Below, piece after piece: positions 1-12,700 of a DNA stretch of 64,000 bases. Position 1 is the first letter of the stretch; each line of letters begins with the position of its first letter. Source of the stretch: Oehlia diaphana (taxonomy: Eukaryota; Glomeromycota; Glomeromycetes; Glomerales; Glomeraceae); the NCBI GenBank assembly GCA_003833135.1, contig QZLH01000158.1, forward strand, positions 1-64,000. Reading direction: 5' to 3'. Both the position numbers and the translations under genes were made by a program. The notes under the pieces were generated by a model that saw only the letters and a list, made by a program, of their open reading frames with translations, was not told the DNA's origin and did no database searches.

Positions 1-1372
1 TGATCAAAACAGCAAAATTAACCAATAAAATATTGGTATTATTGTGTAACATTTGAAAAATATCGTATCGCGCGCTTCACATTTTATTAAATTTTAAGTA
101 CATGTAAGTTTTTTATAATAAGCCATATAACCCCATCAATATTCATTAAATTTTGATAGAACTTAGATTCTAAATATTTCAATATTTGCAGAATAGCTAT
201 ATATAATTTCCCAAAACCATTTTAATTAACTCCAAATTATTAAATTATGTTAATAATTGTAATGATCAAAAATTTTAAATTACTTACAATATCTTGTTAA
301 TAATATTAGTGTAATTGATTAAAACTGTTATAAGTAAAGAGAAAATGATATCTAAAAATAAAAAGATAAAATAAGAACCTTAAGGTTTAAAAGAAATACA
401 AGAAATCACAAATAATCTCAATAATCGCAAATAATCTTGAACTTTGAGCGAAGGAAACTCAAAACAACACATAATAACTTGACTAAAAACTTAAGGAGAA
501 GCTGTAAACATACCTACTAATGTAATTATTGCAGGGGAATTTTGGGTAATCGCAAAAAAAGAACATAACACATATAACGAGTTTAAAATATTCGGCAAAA
601 ATTTGGGTTTTTTTTTTATCAGATGATTGACATTGCGTATACCATTTTGAAAACGGTGATAAGGTTTGACTGTATTTATTTGTTTTATATATATAAATAT
701 ATTTATTTATTATTTTTTATTATTATAATCAAAGAAGAGTGGTATAAATCAATATAAAAAGAAAAGAATCTTCAAAAAAAACTTAAATAACTGAAACAGT
801 ACTCTACCCACCAATATGCAATGCCAAATATATCTCATGAAATACACCATACATGTTAAAAAAAGAAAAGGTAATTAGCAGTGGAAATAGAAACACCCTT
901 CCTAAATTTATAAATTAACTAATTAAAGTAAGTAAAATTTCTGAAAAAAACAAAAAATTTCTATCTATAAACAAATAAAAACCTAAACTAAAAAATTTAT
1001 AATAGATAAGAAACTAATTTTTTATTAATAAACCAAAAGTAAATCATTTATTTTAAATTCTATTTATTAGCTTCTTTAGCATTTTCTTCAATTCAATTAT
1101 TTCTTTATACAGTTTTTGCTTAAAGATCTTAGAATTCCTCTTTTTTATTTAGCTTAATATTTACTTGCAATTCTAATTGAAAGGACCTTTTGAATTGTCT
1201 TTATTCTTTTTCCAATCTTGTTATATTTGGATATTTAGAGAAATCTTATTTGTGGATTTATCTTTAAGGTTAAGATTCTTTTTTTAAGAATTTGCAAAAT
1301 CTTTAGATTTATCTTTATTATATAACTAATCTTTAGATATTTTGGTAAAACAAGCACTGGTAAAAAAATGGT
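1..1372. other. AT-rich gene-free region
   Basis: No ORF with protein-like composition and no exon chain with continuous reading phase was found on either strand. The stretch is extremely AT-rich with many A or T homopolymers. I see no promoter or RNA gene that can be supported. Confidence 0.6.
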
Positions 1373-2125
1373 CTATCTTACACATATCCTACACATATTT
1401 TATATATATCGGGTACTTAAAATATAGAAAATTATACACAAATAATACACATATCATATACATATTGGGTACTTATATATATTATATACCTATCAGGTAT
1501 CTGATATATGTATGATATATATATTAGTACCCCATCAGGAAATTTTTTTAGGCGTAATTTAGTGTAATCTTTCGGAGGTGGTGTAAAATTTCGAAATATT
1601 ACACTAAAAACGTAATATTACAGAAGTTTACGCTCTTAAATTTAAATAATATAGTAATTTAATAATATCTCGCTATCTACTGATCCAATCAAGACGATCT
1701 ATAGCTCATTGGAATCAGCTCATCAAGACGAATCGAATGGTAGTAAAATCGAATTTCTACGTTCGATAGATGACGTTCTATTAGTGTAAAACTTTGTTGC
1801 ATACTATAAAGCGTTCTATCGAACGTAGAAATTCGATTTTACTACCATTCGATTCGTCTTGATGAGCTGATTCCAATGAGCTATAGATCGTCTTGATTGG
1901 ATCAGTAGATAGCGAGATATTATTAAATTACTATATTATTTAAATTTAAGAGCGTAAACTTCTGTAATATTACGTTTTTAGTGTAATATTTCGAAATTTT
2001 ACACCACCTCTGAAAGATTACACTAAATTACGCCTAAAAAAATTTCCTGATGCCGATATATGTATGATATGTATATTATTTGTGTATGATTTTCTACATT
2101 TTAAGTACTCAATATGTGTAAGATA
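1373..2125. repeat. Outer imperfect inverted repeat around foldback element 1
   Basis: The AT-rich flank on the left (about 1373-1500) reappears in reverse complement between the two foldback elements (2053-2125). Shared blocks include TATCTTACACATAT, TACTTAAAATATAGAAAAT and ATACACAAATAAT, with small indels and a longer insertion on the left side. Element 1 (1533-2052) therefore sits inside, or forms the centre of, a larger inverted repeat. This could be an older palindromic element into which element 1 inserted, or the outer part of a composite element. The alignment was done by eye. Confidence 0.55.
1533..2052. repeat. Palindromic foldback element, copy 1 (MITE-like)
   Basis: A 520 bp unit has two 238 bp arms (1533-1770 and 1815-2052) that are reverse complements of each other with, by eye, a single mismatch (CGGAGG versus CAGAGG in the outer part). 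The central loop is 44 bp (1771-1814). The ends read CATCAGGAAATTTTTTTAGG and its complement. There is no ORF, so it cannot move by itself. It resembles a non-autonomous foldback DNA transposon. No target-site duplication can be fixed because the terminal CATCAG/CTGATG is itself palindromic. Such high arm identity implies recent formation or arm homogenisation. Confidence 0.85.
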
Positions 2126-2647
2126 CATCAGGAAATTTTTTTAGGCATAATCTAGTGTAATCTTTCGGAGGTGGTGTAAAATTTCGAAATATTACACTAA
2201 AAACATAATATTACAGAAGTTTACGCTCTTAAATTTAAATAATTATAGTAATTTAATAATATCTCGCTATCTACTGATCCAATCAAGCCGATCTATAGCT
2301 CATTGGAATCAGCTCATCAAGACGAATCGAATGGTAGTAAAATCGCATCTCTATGTTTAATAGAACGCTTTATAGTATACAATAAAGTTTTACATTAATA
2401 GAACGTCATCTATCAAACGTAGAGATGTGATTTTACTACCATTCGATTCGTCTTGATGAGCTGATTCCAATGAGCTATAGATCGTCTTGATTGGATTAGT
2501 AGATAGTGAGATATTATCAAATTACTGTAATTATTTAAATTTAAGAGCATAAACTTCTGTAATATTACATTTTTAGTGTAATATTTCGAAATTTTACACC
2601 ACCTCCGAAAGATTACACTAGATTACGCCTAAAAAAATTTCCTGATG
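2126..2647. repeat. Palindromic foldback element, copy 2 (inverted loop)
   Basis: A 522 bp second copy of the element at 1533-2052 has 239 bp arms (2126-2364 and 2409-2647) and a 44 bp loop (2365-2408). Its loop is the reverse complement of the first copy's loop with about three substitutions, so the copies lie in opposite orientation, 73 bp apart. The arms are less perfect than in copy 1. Many differences between copies are C-to-T or G-to-A changes at CpG sites (for example GCGTAA to GCATAA and ACGTTT to ACATTT), which suggests an older or methylated copy. Confidence 0.85.
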
Positions 2648-3638
2648 ATATAATTTGTAATAACGTATTCGTGTTTTTTTTTATTAATTATTACTATATG
2701 ATAATATTTTTTATTTTTTTAAGGTAAATATATGCATGATGATATGAAAATAGTGAATTTTTTACATTCTTTTCTTATCATAATAGTAACTTATTTTTCT
2801 TCTTTTTAGGCGACTCCAAATTTAATTTGATGATGATTGGTTTTTAAAATTAATTATAATTATTAAGATCAATTGTACCTATAATGCAGGTTTTGTAAAA
2901 TATTTTTTTGGGATAAAAAAGTTATTATATACTGGTTTTTTTTATTTATTATAAAATTAATTATAAAATATTGATTTTTTTTTTTATTTTTTTTTATTAA
3001 TTTATATAGATGCAATTTTATTTTGATATAACTATTTATGCCTACTTACATATACTAAACTTACTATAAAAATAAGAAAAATATAATATATATAAAAACT
3101 AAGCATTATGAAAAAAAACTACTCTTCAAAGAAAAAGTTGACCTGTCATCTACTAGACAATTATATCACTTACAAGCAATAATACAACCAAAAATTTGCC
3201 CAATGACCTCCCTAATGAAATGCTAATCATTCCACTTATTCCAATTAGTCTCACTAAAATGTTTCATTACAATGTGCTCACACTTTTTACTATTCAACTT
3301 CTTTTTTTTGTCTTTATGATTATTTTCTTCTATTAACTGATAATCCATCTCTTAAAATTAATAGTTAATTCAACTCTAAAATATTATATAGTAGTTTATA
3401 TAAAACCTGGATCCCAATTTTACATATATTTTTTAGGGGTAGATAATTTAAAATTAATGTATTTTTATAGTCTATAAAATTCAATTAATAAATTATGCTA
3501 CTGTATATTAGTAAATATAGTGTTGGTAGTTTTAATTTTTATTTTTATGATCGTATATTAGGTTTATAGTTTATAGCTCATCGGGAACATATGAGAAATA
3601 AAAAAACCATTAGTACTGAAATGATTTGCAATAAGCTC
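2648..3638. other. AT-rich gene-free region
   Basis: No coding exon chain or RNA gene can be supported. The sequence is poly-T/poly-A rich. It separates the foldback elements from the MDN1 promoter. Confidence 0.6.
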
Positions 3639-3762
3639 ACGTGACAGTTAAATTTTTGAAAGCGCGTGATCGACGTAAGATCACGATCTGCTTGTGTAAT
3701 AAAAAAATTTTTTTTTGATTATCGAAGGTTAAATTATTTCAGTCATCGACATTTATTTAATT
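3639..3762 (+). promoter_or_regulatory. Putative MDN1 promoter with CACGTG and a GC-rich block
   Basis: Directly upstream of the midasin start codon an AT-rich background is interrupted by TCACGTGAC (an E-box/bHLH-type CACGTG core) and by a block with GCGCGTGATCG and GATCACGATC, which are partly inverted copies of each other. A T-rich stretch follows before the ATG. A role in expressing a ribosome-assembly gene is inference. Confidence 0.4.
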
Positions 3763-6700
3763 ATGGCTTCTAAAGAAGTAATGTTAACAAATAATCCTAT
3801 GGACGTAGATACTGAAGAAGAAAAGTATACGATGCATGAAATCTGCTTATATGATCCTTTAAGCATAAATATGAAAGTTGCCTGTCAAAAATTATTATCA
3901 AAAATTGAACAAATCAAACAACAAAATTCTTCATTTTTTTCAATTATTTCAGGACAATACGAGATTTTGAATTCTTATATAATAAATGATGATAAGAATG
4001 AAATTAATAATACTAAAAAATTATTAGATTGTATATCAAATTTACTTCTAATTCCATCATTAACTCTTAATATAGCTAATTTATTTCGTCCAATTTTAAT
4101 CGATCTTGTTTCGCGTTGGTTATTATCAAACAATAATGATACTATGGAAGTTGATTATGATGTGATGTCTAAAGTTGAAAAAGTTGCTAATGCATTTAGT
4201 TTATTACTTCCAATTGAACCCCAGCTTTTAAGGTAAATAGCTTTTAAATCTATTTTTTTTTCGTTTCAAACTAATTTGATCCTCTAATTTTCTTAAATGA
4301 TTACTTTAGTTTTGCGGTTACATTTTTTTCACAAACATCCTCATTGCTAGAGAGACTCAATTTATTAAATCAAGAAGATATAAGCAATGAAGTATACGAA
4401 TATTATAATTTCAGACTTTATAATTAATTGCATTATTTTTTATTTATTTTTCTTTATGATTATCTAGAATTCCCCAGATTTGCAACGACTTTTATTAACA
4501 GCTTATCGACTTTTAAGATTTTCTGGGAGCACTTTTATAAAATTGTGGAATTGGTCACCACTTTTTCAATTGTTGATTCATGTTAATATAGTCATACGAT
4601 ATTTAACAGTTTTGTGCTTAAGTATTGTATTTAATATGAGTGATGAACAAAGAGAAAGTGCGTTTCATTATTGGGTTGGTGCAGATAATGAGATGATCTC
4701 AATTGAATGGGAGAATGGGAATACACAAGACATTGGAATGTTGTCGTAAGTTTGTTATTTTTCTTCGTTATTGTAATTATTTAGAACATACAATTAATTG
4801 ATTATTATTTAATAAGACTTTTGGAACAAGTATCTCTTGCAAAACAACAATTGAAACTTTTACAAAATGATTTTATAAACCAAAATTCTTCTGAACTTTT
4901 TCAAATTAGTGAATTAGACTTGTCTCCATTGATAGTCAATATTTCTGGAGTATTATTACCAAAATCATTTACTTGTTCAGAGAAATCTTTCGTGTCAAAC
5001 AAGCAAAAACTTGTTTTGACAGATACAACTAAAAATAATTTATATTCCATATGTTTGGCAGTTTCAATGGGCTCACCAGTTTTGCTTGAAGGTATTATTG
5101 GAGCAGGTAAAACTGCCTTGGTTGAAGAAATTGCAAGAGTAACTGGGCGTGAGCATGACCTTGTGAAAATTCACTTAGGAGATCAAACAGATTCTAAAGT
5201 TCTTTTAGGTACTTACGTTTCTACATCCACTCCTGCTTCATTTCGTTGGCAACCTGGTGTCCTCACAACTGCAGTTCGTGATGGACGGTGGGTTTTAATT
5301 GAGGATATAGATCTTGCACCTATGGAAGTTATATCTATTTTACTCTCTTTGCTTGAAACGCGTCAGCTTTTTATTCCTAGTAGGGGTGAAAAAATTGACG
5401 CGAAGCAAGGATTTCAATTATTCGCAACAAAAAGCTTGTTGCCGATTGATGGAGGAAGAAGATCAGTACATCAACGTGTAAATGACTCAAACTTTGGGGA
5501 AACTTTGTGGACTCGGATAAAAGTCAGCCCGTTAAGTGTTGATGAACTTAATTGTGTTGTCAGAGATCGTTTCGTTGTTTTACAAGAATTAGTACCAGAT
5601 ATTATGAATGTGTTTAATACTATAATATCGATTCACCATGATTCAACATTTTTATCGAATTCAGGTCGATATATTTCGACACGTGATTTAATGAAATGGT
5701 GTGAGAGAATGAGGGTTCTTTTATGCTCAAGAAATAATATAATTACAACCCAGGGAATAACACAAGATATAAGAGAAGATTTGTTTAAAGAGGCGGCTGA
5801 TTGTTTTTGCTCAATGATTTCCGATTATGAAAGTTGGATTGCGATTTTGGAAAGGATTGGTGATGCGCTGCAAATATCAAAGGAATGGGTTCACTTTTAT
5901 GTGAATTCATATTTACCTGAAATGAAAATTGATGATAAAATAATATCTATTGGAAGGGTTAATTTAGTTCTATCAGATCGGAAAGAAGATATAACTAGAC
6001 CAATACGAAAGAGACCTTTTGCTGTTACCGGTCATGCCTTGAGATTATTGGAACAAATTGCCGTGTGTGTCCATTTATGCGAGCCTGTATTATTAGTTGG
6101 TGAAACTGGTACAGGTAAAACGACAGTGATCCAACATCTTGCAAAAATTATGCATCAAAATCTTGTGGTTGTGAATTTATCACAACAAAGTGACAGTAGT
6201 GATCTTCTCGGCGGGTTCAAACCTGTTGATGCTAAAATTCTTGCAAGTCCACTTAAAGAGGAATTTGATAAACTTTTTGAAAAGACTTTTTCTATTCGAC
6301 GAAATGTGCGATTCTTGGAAACTGTTCGAAAAGTATATATTGCAAGAAAATTTGATAAGTTTGTGTCTCTTATGAAACAGGCTATTAAAATGGCGGGACA
6401 AAAATTCGACGAAGATTATAACTATGATATGGATGACCAAGATAGTAATTCGTTGCAAAAACATTCTTCCCGAAAGTCTTCAAACCCTGAATTACGGAAT
6501 CGCTGGAAAATATTCGAAAACTCTATTATAGAGTTTGAAAGTCAACAGGATCAAATACGTAATAAATTCGTTTTTAGTTTTGTAGAAGGTTCTTTGGTAA
6601 AAGCTGTGACAAAAGGCGATTGGATACTTTTAGATGAAATTAATTTGGCATCTACAGAGACATTGGAATGCTTGAGTGGCTTGCTTCAGGATTCTCAAGG

Positions 6701-9700
6701 ATCTTTATTATTGACAGAAAAAGGTGATATTGAACCAGTTAAAAGACATCCAAATTTTCGTGTCTTTGCCTGTATGAATCCTGCTACTGATGTGGGTAAG
6801 CGAGATTTACCTCCAGGATTAAGAAATCGATTTACCGAGTTTTATGTTCATTCGCCTGATAAAAGACGAGATGATTTATTAACTATAGTCAGACAATATT
6901 TAGCTGGTTGCGTTCACGGTGATGAACATGCTTGTACCGATATTGTGGAATTTTATATAGCTGTCAAAGAATTACAACGGCGACATATAATTGCTGATGG
7001 TGCAAATCAAAGATTTCATTTTAGTATAAGGACGCTAACTCGTGCATTAAGTTATGTAGTGCAAATAACACCATCTTATGGATTAAGACGTTCTATGTAT
7101 GAGGGATTTTGTATGACCTTTTTAACACAATCAAATAAAGAAAGTGAAATTTTGTTGAGGGGTTTAGTAGAGAAATTTTTGCTAAATGGTGTCAAAAATC
7201 CTAAAAATTTAATAACACAAATTCCTAAACAGCCTTCAAATGGTAATTACATCCAATTTGGATACTTCTGGCTCGAATTAGGAGATTATCCTGAACATAT
7301 GCCCCATTATATTTTAACGTCATCTGTTAAAAAGAACTTGGACAATCTTTCAAGAGTTGTAATGAGTGGGAAATATCCTGTCTTAATTCAAGGTCATACA
7401 TCTGCTGGTAAAACAAGCATGATTCAGTATTTAGCCAAACGTTCTGGGCATCGCTTTGTGAGAATCAACAATCATGAACATACCGACATTCAAGAATATC
7501 TTGGAACTTATGTTTCTAATTCTGAAGGAAAACTAGAATTTCAAGAAGGTGTATTGGTTGAAGCATTAAAGAAAGGATATTGGATTGTGTTAGATGAATT
7601 GAATTTGGCACCAACAGATGTTTTGGAAGCTTTAAATAGGTTATTAGATGATAATAGAGAGTTGTTGATTCCAGAAACTCAAGAAATTGTTAAACCTCAC
7701 AAAGGATTTATGTTATTTGCAACTCAGAATCCTCCCGGTTTATATGGAGGTCGCAAAGTACTTTCCCGTGCTTTTCGTAATAGATTTTTAGAACTACATT
7801 TTGATGATATACCGGAGGATGAATTAGAAGTTATTCTTTCAGAGAGATGTGAAATTGCTCCATCTTATTGTAAACGACTTGTACAAGTTTACAAGTATTT
7901 AATGGAAAGAAGACAAGGAACAAGAATTTTTGAACAAAAGCACGGATATATTACGTTGAGAGATTTATTCCGTTGGGCAGAGAGAGGTGCCATAGGATAT
8001 CAGGAATTAGCAGAGCAAGGATATATGTTATTAGCCGAGAGAATAAGGAAACCTGATGAAAAATTGATCGTAAAACAAGTTTTGGAATCAGTTATGAAAG
8101 TAACAATAGATGAGCAAAAAATGTATGACTGTTCAAATATGGATGAGTTTAAAAAATACATTTCCTTGAGACATGGCAAAACGGATATTGTTTGGACTAA
8201 GGCTATGAAACGTTTATTTACTTTAGTTACACAATGCTTAAAATTTAATGAGCCGATTTTATTGATTGGCGAAACCGGCTGTGGGAAAACAACAATATGT
8301 CAAATGTTGGCAGAAATAAAGGAAAAAGAATTACATATTGTTAATTGTCATCATAGTACTGAGACAGCTGATCTGCTTGGTGGCCAAAGGCCATTAAGAA
8401 ATAAGGGAAATCTAAGTAATGATCTTAAGCGCGATCTAATCGACTTTTTAAGAAAATATGCTCCTCAAGAAAACATATGTTTGGAAGAGATAGATCTGAG
8501 TCAGTTGATCACTCTATTCCAAGATTTTTGTAAGGATGAGAAGTGGAATACATCCCCAACAGTATCTGATGAAATTATCACTAACTTAGTAACATCATTA
8601 CGCTTAAGATGTAAGCAAGCTCGCACATTGTTTGAATGGCATGATGGTCCATTAGTTCAAGCCATGAAGCATGGCAATTTCTTTTTACTTGATGAGATAT
8701 CCTTAGCAGATGATTCAGTTATCGAGCGCCTTAATAGTGTCCTTGAACCAAGTAGGACTTTAGTGCTAGCAGAAAAAGGTGGAAAACATGTCGAGGAATT
8801 AGTTGCGAAAAATGGGTTCCAGTTCTTAGCAACTATGAATCCTGGAGGTGATTATGGAAAAAAGGAACTGTCACCAGCATTGAGGAATCGATTTACAGAA
8901 ATTTGGGTTCCATCTGTTACAGATCATGAAGATTTATTACACATAATTGGAGAACAATTTTCACATGATAGTTTAGCAGGATATGGCCACAAAATTCTTG
9001 ATTTTATAGAGTGGTTTTCACGCTCATTGAACAATAATCGTACCATCATTAGTTTGCGAGATATTTTATCATGGGTTTCATTTATGAACTCCACAGTAGA
9101 ACAATTGGGACCGCATGAATCGTTTGTTAATGGAGGAAGTCTTGTATTTTTGGATGGTCTTGGTTCCAATGGTGCATCGGGGTCATTGTTATCCGGACAA
9201 GTGTTGAAGGAATTTAGAATGAAATGTCTCGCAAAATTATTGGAATTGGAGGGTGATGATAAACAAGATAATGTTTTTAGCCAAAACTTTACCAATGAAA
9301 ATGAAAAAATTCATTATACAGAATCATTATTCGGAATCCACCCATTCTATATACCTAAAGGAACATTTGGCAATTATCAAATTACTTTTACTTTGCAAGC
9401 GCCAACGACATTGGATAATGCAATGCGTGTACTTCGAGCTATGCAATTAAAAAAACCAATATTATTAGAAGGAAGTCCTGGAGTAGGAAAAACAAGTTTA
9501 ATTACGGCATTGGCCGCAGCATCTGGACATAAGCTTATTCGAATTAATTTATCCGAACAAACGGATTTAATGGACTTATTTGGTTCTGACCTTCCCGTAG
9601 AAGGTGGTAGTAATTGTGAATTTGCATGGCGCGATGCACCATTTCTTCAGGCAATGAAATCTGGTGACTGGGTTCTCTTAGATGAATTGAATCTTGCTTC

Positions 9701-12700
9701 TCAGTTGGTTTTAGAAGGTCTCAACTCATGTTTAGATCATCGCTGTGCTGTCTATATACCCGAATTAAATAAGGAATTCTTTTGCTCTAATGAATTTCGT
9801 GTTTTCGGTGCTCAGAATCCTATACATCAAGGTGGAGGAAGAAAAGGACTTCCAAAATCCTTTACCAATCGATTCACACAAGTTTATATAGAACAACTTA
9901 CTAAAACAGATATGCTTTTCATTACTAAATGTCTTTTCCCTCAAATTGAAGATTCATTGTTGGAGAAAATTATAAAATTTAACAACAGAATGTACGAAGA
10001 TACAATGATTAAATGCTTATTTGGTAGAAACGGTTGTCCCTGGGAATTTAACTTACGCGATGTTTTTCGTTGGTTAGAACTTTTAACCAATGATAGAGGT
10101 CTCGGATTTAATTCAATTCCTGATCAATATCTTGACCTGATTTATTTGCGGAGAATGAGAACTATCGAAGATAGAATTCACGCTATTAATTTATTCAATG
10201 AAATTTTTGATAAAGATTATCAACAACCAAAAAATCCTTATTATCATATTAATTCGCGTTATATTCAGATCGGACATTCTCTTCTTCAACGTCAATCAAA
10301 TTGTGGATATAATGTAGAAAATTCATTTCATATTTTACATTCTCAATTGAGGCCTTTAGAATCCCTAATGAAATGTGTAGAATTCAATTGGATGGTAATT
10401 CTTACCGGACATGAAGCAACTGGGAAAACAAGTCTTGTTAGACTGTTGGCTAATTTAACTGGTAATCATCTTGAGGAATTTGCAATGAATAGCTCCGTTG
10501 ATACAATTGAATTACTTGGTGGATTCGAACAAGTAGATTTAGCTAGACATCGACAAATAGTTATCGATGAATTAAGACGATTATCTATTGAAGTGACCAA
10601 GAAAGTTCTTATTGTTTCACATTCGAGCAATTTATTTAAGGATAATGATGCATTACAAGTATTGAAAAAACTTAATGATATATTATTTACTTTGGAAAAT
10701 CATATTAAATTTAGTATCCAAAATTCAACAACTAATCGTTATTCACTTCAGTTGGATTATACAGTGGTTGACCAATTGTTAGATATTCTACAACAAACAA
10801 TGGCCAAGTATAACTTGTGCTCGCTCTTTTATAATGAAAAAAGCAATCTGCTAGACAAAATCACAACACTCAAATTTCTCGAAAGTGGACCTATTACTGG
10901 TCGGTTTGAGTGGATTGATGGGGTTCTTATAAACGCACTCCAAAGTGGTCATTGGTTGTTGATTGATAATGCCAATCTTTGTAATCCATCTGTATTGGAT
11001 AGGCTTAACTCATTGATTGAACCAAATGGAGTCTTGATGATTAACGAAAGAGGTCTTATAGACGGTGACGTAAAAATTATTCAACCTCATAAAAATTTCA
11101 GGTTATTTATGACTACTGATCCGAGAAATGGTGAATTATCTAGATCTATGAGGAATCGTGGTGTAGAAATAGCCTTGCTGAAGACAGAACTTTTTGAAAA
11201 TCAACAAGATATTATTAAAATTGCAAACGGACTCGGACTTCGTGTCTCAGAACTTGTTTCTTTTACGAATAATCCTCAGTTTAGTATAGAAGGAAATTCT
11301 TGCATGTTGTCTTTAAGACAAAATATGAGAGAATATATCTTATTTTCTCGATTCATTGTTGAGATGCTTCAGCGAGGCGAAGGACTACTACAGGCTTTAC
11401 ATAAAGCTTTTCGACAAATTTACTTCATTGATTGCGTACCGAATGAAATGATGAAGTATCTTCAAGATTTTACAAAGAAATTCAATATGGTCAATGAAGA
11501 GAACTTAATCTGTACCTTATCTCCTACATTTAATGAGGGAATTTTTATTAAGGAGGAAGCAAGACTGTCTATGGTCCATCTTCAAGGATCTTATTTGATA
11601 TACCTTTTATTTAAATATGGGGTTTCTAAATTAAACCATAATGACTTGTTGTCGTTTTCCTCATTACAAGAATTACTTGTATCTTGTGATTATTTTATTG
11701 AGAATACTTCTCTAGATGATGTTTCTTTGAGGAATCGCTGGCTTGGCTTTGTTTCTTATTTAATTCGTTCATTTAATTTGGTGGGGATTCATGAGATAAA
11801 TATTTTAGAGTATATCAAATTCATGAACAATACCTTGATTGGTCATCCACTTGTTTATCGCCTTAATGAAATTAAAATTCAATTAGCTAAACTAATTGAT
11901 CTGAATTTATCTTATATAATGTCTCAGGTGAGAGATATTCTATCTTTACTTTAAGTGTCTCTTCTTTTAATAACATTTTAATATCTTCTTTAGCCTCTTG
12001 ATATTACTAGCAATTACCCTTTGGTTATGTCAATTACTCGCTTCGAAAATAGGAAATACAATAGTGATAAGGATGAGACGATATTTAACTTATGGAATCA
12101 ATATTCTCTCAAGATTAAAGTGTTTAACCTTATGAAGAGACTGCAAAGACAAGATTATATCGAAAATTTATCTTATGAAAAGGCGACACGAAAAAAAGTA
12201 TCAAAGTTGACTTTATCCCAGCAGTCATATTGTTATCATCACGGTAGAATATCGGATAACCAATTAAGTCATCTCGTTGTTGCAAATTTTTTTCCATTCT
12301 TACAAGAATTTAAAAATTTCGTAAGATTATGGATTAATCAAGGGAAATACGAAAAATCTGACGTAAGATCAATCAATTATTAGCCTTGAAAAGATTTTTT
12401 TTTTTTAAAATAATTATAAATTTTGTTTAATTTATAACAGATTGTATTATTTGATAAACTACTTGATTATCATGAGTTCTTATGGGAATTTCTGCAACAA
12501 AACTCGCTTGATCTCGGTGAATTATACGTTTGCACCAAAATGGTTAAAAAAGCTCTGAGACACTTGATTGATAAATTTAAAGAACACGCGAAAAATTTGC
12601 TTAATATATGTGATAGCATAACTGAGGACACAGTATTAACGACAGGAAAATTCATGAACATTTTGTGGAAGCATTTTCATCATATAACACTTTCGAGAAT

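Noticed and set aside
10960..11000. Degenerate Walker B (DNAN) of midasin AAA6 as a possible loss of function
   Set aside because: As far as I recall, the same DNANLC form is normal in other midasins, so it is not a peculiarity of this gene.
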